Shown here: one piece after another, positions 58,857-64,000 of the stretch
How the letters are laid out: every line of letters starts with the position of its first letter
How positions within the stretch are numbered: the first letter of the stretch is position 1
Assembly: GCA_964035545.1 (NCBI GenBank)
Contig: OZ037766.1
Location: forward strand, 12,533,722 to 12,597,721
DNA length: 64,000 nt
Origin: Bugula neritina
Lineage: Eukaryota > Bryozoa > Gymnolaemata > Cheilostomatida > Bugulidae
Direction of reading: 5' to 3'
Notes under the pieces: model-generated
Database searches by the model: none
Told to the model about the DNA's origin: nothing
What the model saw: the letters and a program-made list of their open reading frames with translations, nothing else
Translations under genes and position numbers: made by a program

Positions 58857-60648
58857 CAGGGATGTAGTGGCAAAAATGTTCTTGGCCATACTCTCAGGCC
58901 GGGGGTCCAGGGGGCCGCCCAGGCCCCCGGCGGGGTCCGGGGCAGCGCCCCGGCCGCCGAAGCCCTCAGAGCGCTTCTGATGCAAATTTATGCAATTTAA
59001 AGCCATTGTGAATTCTAACTCTTTTGAAAAAAATCTGTGTTGAAATGTGCACCTCACTATTATTTTCATACCATATTAGCTACATGACGACTGGGCATTG
59101 CTGCAAACTGTATAAATATTCAGTATTGTCCCATACCTGTTGACTGTAATTTTAAATGTAGTCTTACTCAACTGACACTAAGTCCAACCTGTACAGAAAA
59201 ATTGCTGAAGATCTCAAAAAGATGGAAGGATAGAGACAGGTAACAAGTGCTCTCCAAATGTAACCTGATTACTTTAAATAACCAATACACTGCCGTGCAC
59301 AGAAAAAGAATAATAGAACAGAACAGAGGAAGATTGCAAATCAGAAAATGTGTGTTGGTTATTTATAAAGAGCAATTTGAATTGATAACTCATTGGCAAG
59401 CAGAAATTGGTTGAAAACCTAGTTGGAGTTTATTAGAGTATAGCCTACTAGTCTAATCCATAAGGAGATACCACCGCACCTCCTTGCACACAATAAAGCA
59501 CACCAAAGAAGAGTATGTTAACTTGGTTTTAAAGTAAAACCCCTGAGCTTCCACTAGACACATCAAGGAAATATACCCAAAAGAACAAATTTGACAGGTT
59601 CAATATGTGTTAACCTAGAAGATGATTAAATGTAAAGCCAGACGTTAGTACAATCAAACATAAAAGGTTACTTATGGTGGTGTATAGTTTGCAAAACCTC
59701 ATTGCATTGATAATTAACATGGAATAACGCAACCAAAATGTAGATATAGTACCTGTAGACCTCAGTGATAAATTTTCATTAACCTCTCCTACACACCTGG
59801 TATTGTTTCCTGAAGACATTTTGATTTTATTTCTGGATTTCATGTTGGTTTTTTTCCAAATTTCATTGCTTATTGACAAAATGCAAGTCCACACAAGATA
59901 AATAATGGCAACTTTCTAGCTGACACTGCCTTGCTGAGGCCACATTATTGGTATATTATAAGAATTCAGTCCCGCCAAATAAAACCATACTTAATTGTGC
60001 TAGAATTAAAATTTAAAAACTATGTTTTAGATCTTCCTGTTCCTCAGAGCACCTGATTTTTCGAATTTTCAATATTTTTTTTTGCAAGGTTATAGACAAA
60101 AATCTACTATTTTGGCCAATTTTACCTGAAAAGTTTATTTTTCAATCCCTGCCAAATATCTCAGCAGGAAAGCATAGTATTCGAATAAAACAAACACTGT
60201 CGAAAACCTGAGAAATTTATGCATAGCAAACTTTTTTATCTTTTCAATAGCCTTCATAGATTTTCTACAAATTAGTGATTTATACACTGAAAATGAAATA
60301 TTTTTTCCTTAGTAATCACTAATGCGCAGCACTTCGCGCTTCAATGAATACGTAGAGATGAGAAGATGGAATGTTGATAGCTGCTTATTATTCATAGTGT
60401 AATCTCAGGCTAAACAATCACAAGTAGGCAACACGCATGCCACCCACATAGCATTAACATAACAAGAACTTAAACTAGATTGTGAGCGAAATTTATGATG
60501 TTCTCAGTGAGGATGCCCTAACTATCCTGTGCACTAATCAGTAACACTTTCAAAAAATATATGCCCATACGGGCGTATGGCCAAGAACAGCCTATTTTCT
60601 TCTAGGCCATACGGCGTATGGGACCGTATGGGTACCACTACATCCCTG
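58857..60648. mobile_element. Non-autonomous hAT DNA transposon (1,792 bp)
   Basis: Both ends carry the terminal inverted repeat CAGGGATGTAGTGG (right copy reads CCACTACATCCCTG). Both flanks carry the exact 8-bp direct repeat TATAAAAC (58849-58856 and 60649-60656), the hAT hallmark. Subterminal inverted TTCTTGGCCATAC (left about 58879-58891, inverse on the right about 60574-60586) and several CCATACGGCGTATGG-like palindromes near the right end are possible transposase-binding repeats. A very GC-rich palindromic patch lies at about 58895-58975, unlike the AT-rich interior. No transposase frame was seen, so mobility would need a helper element. Confidence 0.9.
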
Positions 60649-60820
60649 TATAAAACCATTTTGTTTTTATGTAATAAATTAATTTAATGCATTTTGTTTC
60701 GGAGTTGTCTTCTTGTTTGCTTATTTATTCCTGTGAACGACCTGTAGACCTATTTATGCTTTAGCTAAATGAAAGTAACAAAAATCACTATAAATAGCAG
60801 TTAAAAGTGATTAGGTGCAG

Positions 60821-60905
60821 TGGTTGGGGTCCCGAGTCTGGAGTTGAGGGTTTGGAGTTCGGCCAATGATGTGTATACAAACACTGTAGGTTTCTCAGAC
60901 ACCTC
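60821..60905 (+). repeat. Possible tRNA-like SINE fragment
   Basis: The sequence GGTGCAGTGGTTGGGGT resembles a SINE/tRNA box A, and GAGTTCGGCC about 40 bp on is a weak box B. There is no clear tail or target duplication. Confidence 0.25.
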
Positions 60906-61099
60906 CAACTTGCTGCTTTTAGTGAGTCCTAGATGTAACACTATATTGCTATATTGCTCTTATTCACTCTCAATATTTAATACATTATAGTAGAAAGCTT
61001 CTGTTGTGCGGTTCTCAGATTGCATAAATAAAGTGCACGGAAAGAACTTTTGTTTGTAGAGTTGTCTGTTCACAGCAGATAATTTCTCGTAATTGCAAT

Positions 61100-64000
61100 A
61101 TGGCGGCGCCCATAAAATGCGTCAAGTTTTTGAAGCAACTTAACTCACCAATAATTTCTACTAGTTTAATTCACAGAGTAAATGCATTTGATTTTGTTCA
61201 CAGTCAAACTGCAGTTGGAAGGTAAATTCTAGTAATTTTTATTTCAGCCCAATTTACCAAAATGAAAAGCAACTATGCTATCACTATCACTATGACTATC
61301 ACTATCACTATCAGTATGAGTATCACTATCAGCATGAGTATCACTAAGACATTGACTAGTCACTATACTCTAAGTCTAACTCTAAGTCAGTCTATAAGTA
61401 TAAGTATAGACAATCACATTGAAATACTGATACTCATAAGTCTCATACTCATAAGTCTCATATTGATATTCATAGTCACAAACATAGCCATAGAGTGATA
61501 GTGATAGTCATAGTTAATGTGATAGTCATACTCATAGTCATAGTGATACTCATAGTCATACTGATAGTGATACTGATGGTTAAACCCAATGTTATGCAAA
61601 TACTTATAGTTATACTAATACTTATAGTACTAGTACTATGATTATCATTATCATAATGAATATGATATTCATATTGAATTTCAATTTGATAATCATAAAT
61701 AATGATGCTAAATACTGATGAGATAGTGATATTCATACTATGTCTGTATCATATTGAATAGAGTGAATACTGATACTCACCATCAGTATCACTATGACTG
61801 TATGACTATGACTATGAGAAAGGGTATCAGTATGGTTATTGTTATAGCTAACGTCAACGCTGAACACACTCACAGTAAGTGTAACACTGTGACTGTAACA
61901 CTAACAGTAACAGTATGACTAATAGTAATAGCAATACTATGGGTGCCAATAGCAGTATGAGATTGAGTATCAGTATTACTACCAGCAACTTATTAATATT
62001 ACCTATTGCTTATAGTTTATGGCTATTGTCATTACCATTATGATTATTATTATGCTACTTTAATTCAGTATTTAAATTTTAAATAAATGATAGATTAAAG
62101 TACAAGTTAGACTTGATAAATGTAATAGTCAAATTAGCAATTAAATAATCTCAATAAATTTGATGTAAAATAAATATAGGTATTTATATTTATAGTTGTT
62201 GAAAATAAGTTTAAAATATAGAAATAACAGATGTAGTGGATAAAAATGAATTAAAAGTTGAATAATTTGATGGCAATATTCATATTAATTAGTGTAATTA
62301 TATTATCAATGAAAATACTAAATATCAATTATAATATTATATTATTTATTATCATAATAATAATAATCAGGCAATCATGCCATAAATCTAATGAGAATGA
62401 CTAGACTCGCGTAAAATATTAATATGTAGCATCAAGTTCACATTTAACTCCGAAATTGCAAACAGAGTAACCTGTTTAGCTTTATTATTATTATGGTTAT
62501 CAAGAATAAATGTAGCATTAGTTACCGTTATAAATTATAAATTTTACATTGTAGTCATAATGCTAATTAAGAAAGAGTTTTTTAAGATTTAATAATAATG
62601 TATTATGCTATTGCTTGTTATTGTAAGTTAGTGTGGTAATTATTATCATCATTATGATTGCTGTCAATGTCCAACTTTGATTCTTAATTAGCCTTAGTCC
62701 TTACCAATATTATTATGTTTACTATGATCATATCAATTGTCATTGTGACTTCTACTAATAGCTAAATTTAGTGTGTAGGCTAAAGTGACTTGCAAGTTTT
62801 TAATCAACTTTTCAACTGATGTATGTAATGCTCATTTGAAATTACCAATTGATCGCAACTATAATAAACTAAATAAATATTTAAGTTTCATTCAAGCTAG
62901 TTTAAATTAATTATTTTATATAATTAATAAATAAGTAAGAATAGATAGAAAAGTTGCCAACATTTAGTTAAACTGATGATACACTTTGTCCTAATTACTC
63001 TAACAATTAATTTGCCTAATAACGAAACATAGTTAATTAGTTAACTACTAAGCTACTCTGTGGTATCATTGTATGCAGAAGTTTATTATAATTTATTTAA
63101 TTGTCGTCTTTGTAGTAATAGAACACTTACTACTTCTACCCCTGCCCACTCAGTGTATAACCCACGGTATGTTGAACCATTCACTGATAAAAGCAAGCTC
63201 CCTGCATCAATAGATGATTTCGGAGAAAGAGTTTTCTTACCTGTGAAGGCACTAGTTCCCAGTCACAAGATAACGCATTACCATGACCCTCTAGTGGAGT
63301 TAGTTATTATAATATTAATATTCAATCATAAATAATATAAAGACATATGTTGTGTTTATTAATGTATAATCCATATATTAGGATTGTTAATTGTTTTCCG
63401 GGTAAATCAATTTACTTTTTTTAATACTAATGTTATTGGTTCTGATAAAATTTATTAGTTACACTTATATTTTGACATCTGCAATGGGTGTAGTTGTGCT
63501 GCTGCTTTATTCATATTACTTGGTTGATAATTTTAGGCGATTCATTAATTGTTGTATGAGTCATGGGGAAAGAAACTTAGCAAAAGAGATAGTGGCGAAG
63601 GTAATTTAATGTCAGACTGATAAACTATTTAATGAGGTTGTTTAGACATTCAGATTTTAATAACATCTACAAATTTTCCATTTTAGTGTGATTAATCAAA
63701 TGCTCTTTGTATTTATCCTCTTCACCAATTTATTAAATATAGTAACAAATCATAACGTTTTTACTCTAAATTTGTATATTATTGTTGTGTAGCGGAGAGC
63801 CTCCAAACCCTCCTTTCTTTCTATTTGGAGTTTTTTCTTATTTTCAGGCTTTTGAACGCATCAAGTTGATTCAATTGGATAAGTACTATAAAGCCCAGAG
63901 TGATTTTGAAAGAGAGCAAATCATCTGTGATCCACTGAAAATCTTTCATCTAGCATTTGCTAATGTCAAGCCTGTGTTTAGGTTACTGCGGCACATTAAA
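61100..64000 (+). CDS. MRPS7: Mitochondrial small ribosomal subunit protein uS7m (partial, runs off right edge)
   Basis: Exons: 61100-61221, 63116-63298, 63537-63600 and 63848 to beyond 64000; phases agree at every junction, and 174 residues are visible. The start ATG precedes AAPIKCVKFLKQL, a basic, Ala-rich presequence fitting mitochondrial import. Exon 2 has HYHDPLVE and exon 3 RFINCCMSHGERNLAKEIVAK. Exon 4 has ERIKLIQLDKYYKAQ and CDPLKIFHLAFANVKP, matching the uS7m core that binds the 3' major domain of mitochondrial small-subunit rRNA in the head. The C-terminal third, with the decoding-region hairpin and tail, lies outside the window. Intron 1 (1.9 kb) contains the degenerate repeat at 61262-62060. 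Confidence 0.93.
61262..62060. repeat. Degenerate TATGACTATCAC-type repeat with inverted halves
   Basis: The first part (about 61275-61420) is made of ACTATCAC/TATGAGTATC words. The next part (about 61495-61640) is made of their complements (AGTGATAGTCATAG). Mixed words continue to about 62000. Met-Thr-Ile-rich ORFs here are repeat translations. Confidence 0.75.

Noticed and set aside
58783-59069. Gly/Pro/Arg-rich ORFs across the hAT left end
   Set aside because: They span the transposon junction and a GC-rich palindromic patch; not genes.
59610-59894. 94-aa minus-strand ORF inside the hAT element
   Set aside because: No hAT transposase motif (no dimerisation-domain signature), so the element is treated as non-autonomous.
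61262-61736. Met-Thr-Ile-Ser repeat ORFs on both strands
   Set aside because: Translations of the degenerate repeat in the MRPS7 intron.

Overview
The window is nuclear DNA of an invertebrate animal. The host sequence is AT-rich. Genes have spliceosomal introns with GTAAGT-type donors, and long microsatellites and several transposon classes are present. A metazoan is certain from the myosin regulatory light chain, HTATIP2, CREBL2-like, GPCR and mitoribosomal uS7m genes. A sponge or other early-branching animal would fit, but the window alone cannot prove it.

Layout, left to right. 1.5-3.5 kb: a CREBL2-type bZIP gene (+) behind a CCAAT/TATA promoter. 6.6-7.6 kb: a decayed ankyrin-repeat locus. 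8.8-13.1 kb: a microsatellite and tandem-repeat cluster, including (AC)619, around a single-exon class-A-like GPCR (-). 13.4-15.1 kb: a long inverted repeat next to a 1.3-kb terminal-inverted-repeat (TIR) element. 17.5-26.2 kb: a complete, very young gypsy-type LTR retrotransposon with LTRs identical by eye, 4-bp target duplications, an overlapping gag/pol with a textbook -1 frameshift signal, and a zinc-finger C-terminal extension. 26.6-29.2 kb: a 5'-truncated LINE (-). 30.3-32.8 kb: HTATIP2 (+, five exons). 34.0-38.7 kb: an unrecognised 648-aa protein gene (-, three coding exons). 43.0-50.4 kb: an unrecognised Ser-rich 530-aa protein gene (+, six exons) whose first intron carries a SINE and a hAT remnant. 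51.7-56.5 kb: a myosin II regulatory light chain gene (-). 58.9-60.6 kb: a non-autonomous hAT element with a perfect 8-bp target duplication. 61.1 kb to the end: the 5' part of MRPS7 (+), running off the edge.

The most notable host feature is the light-chain gene. It has three tandem, phase-compatible versions of the exon encoding the phosphorylated N-terminus, predicting isoforms that differ at the Thr18/Ser19 activation sites. A perfect CArG box (SRF site) lies just upstream of its inferred first exon. The most notable element feature is the LTR retrotransposon frameshift module: slippery heptamer, 6-nt spacer, and a 9-bp perfect stem with the gag stop in the loop. No operon-like arrangement, CRISPR array, tRNA gene or rRNA gene was seen. 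All intron/exon models were read by eye from splice consensus and frame.
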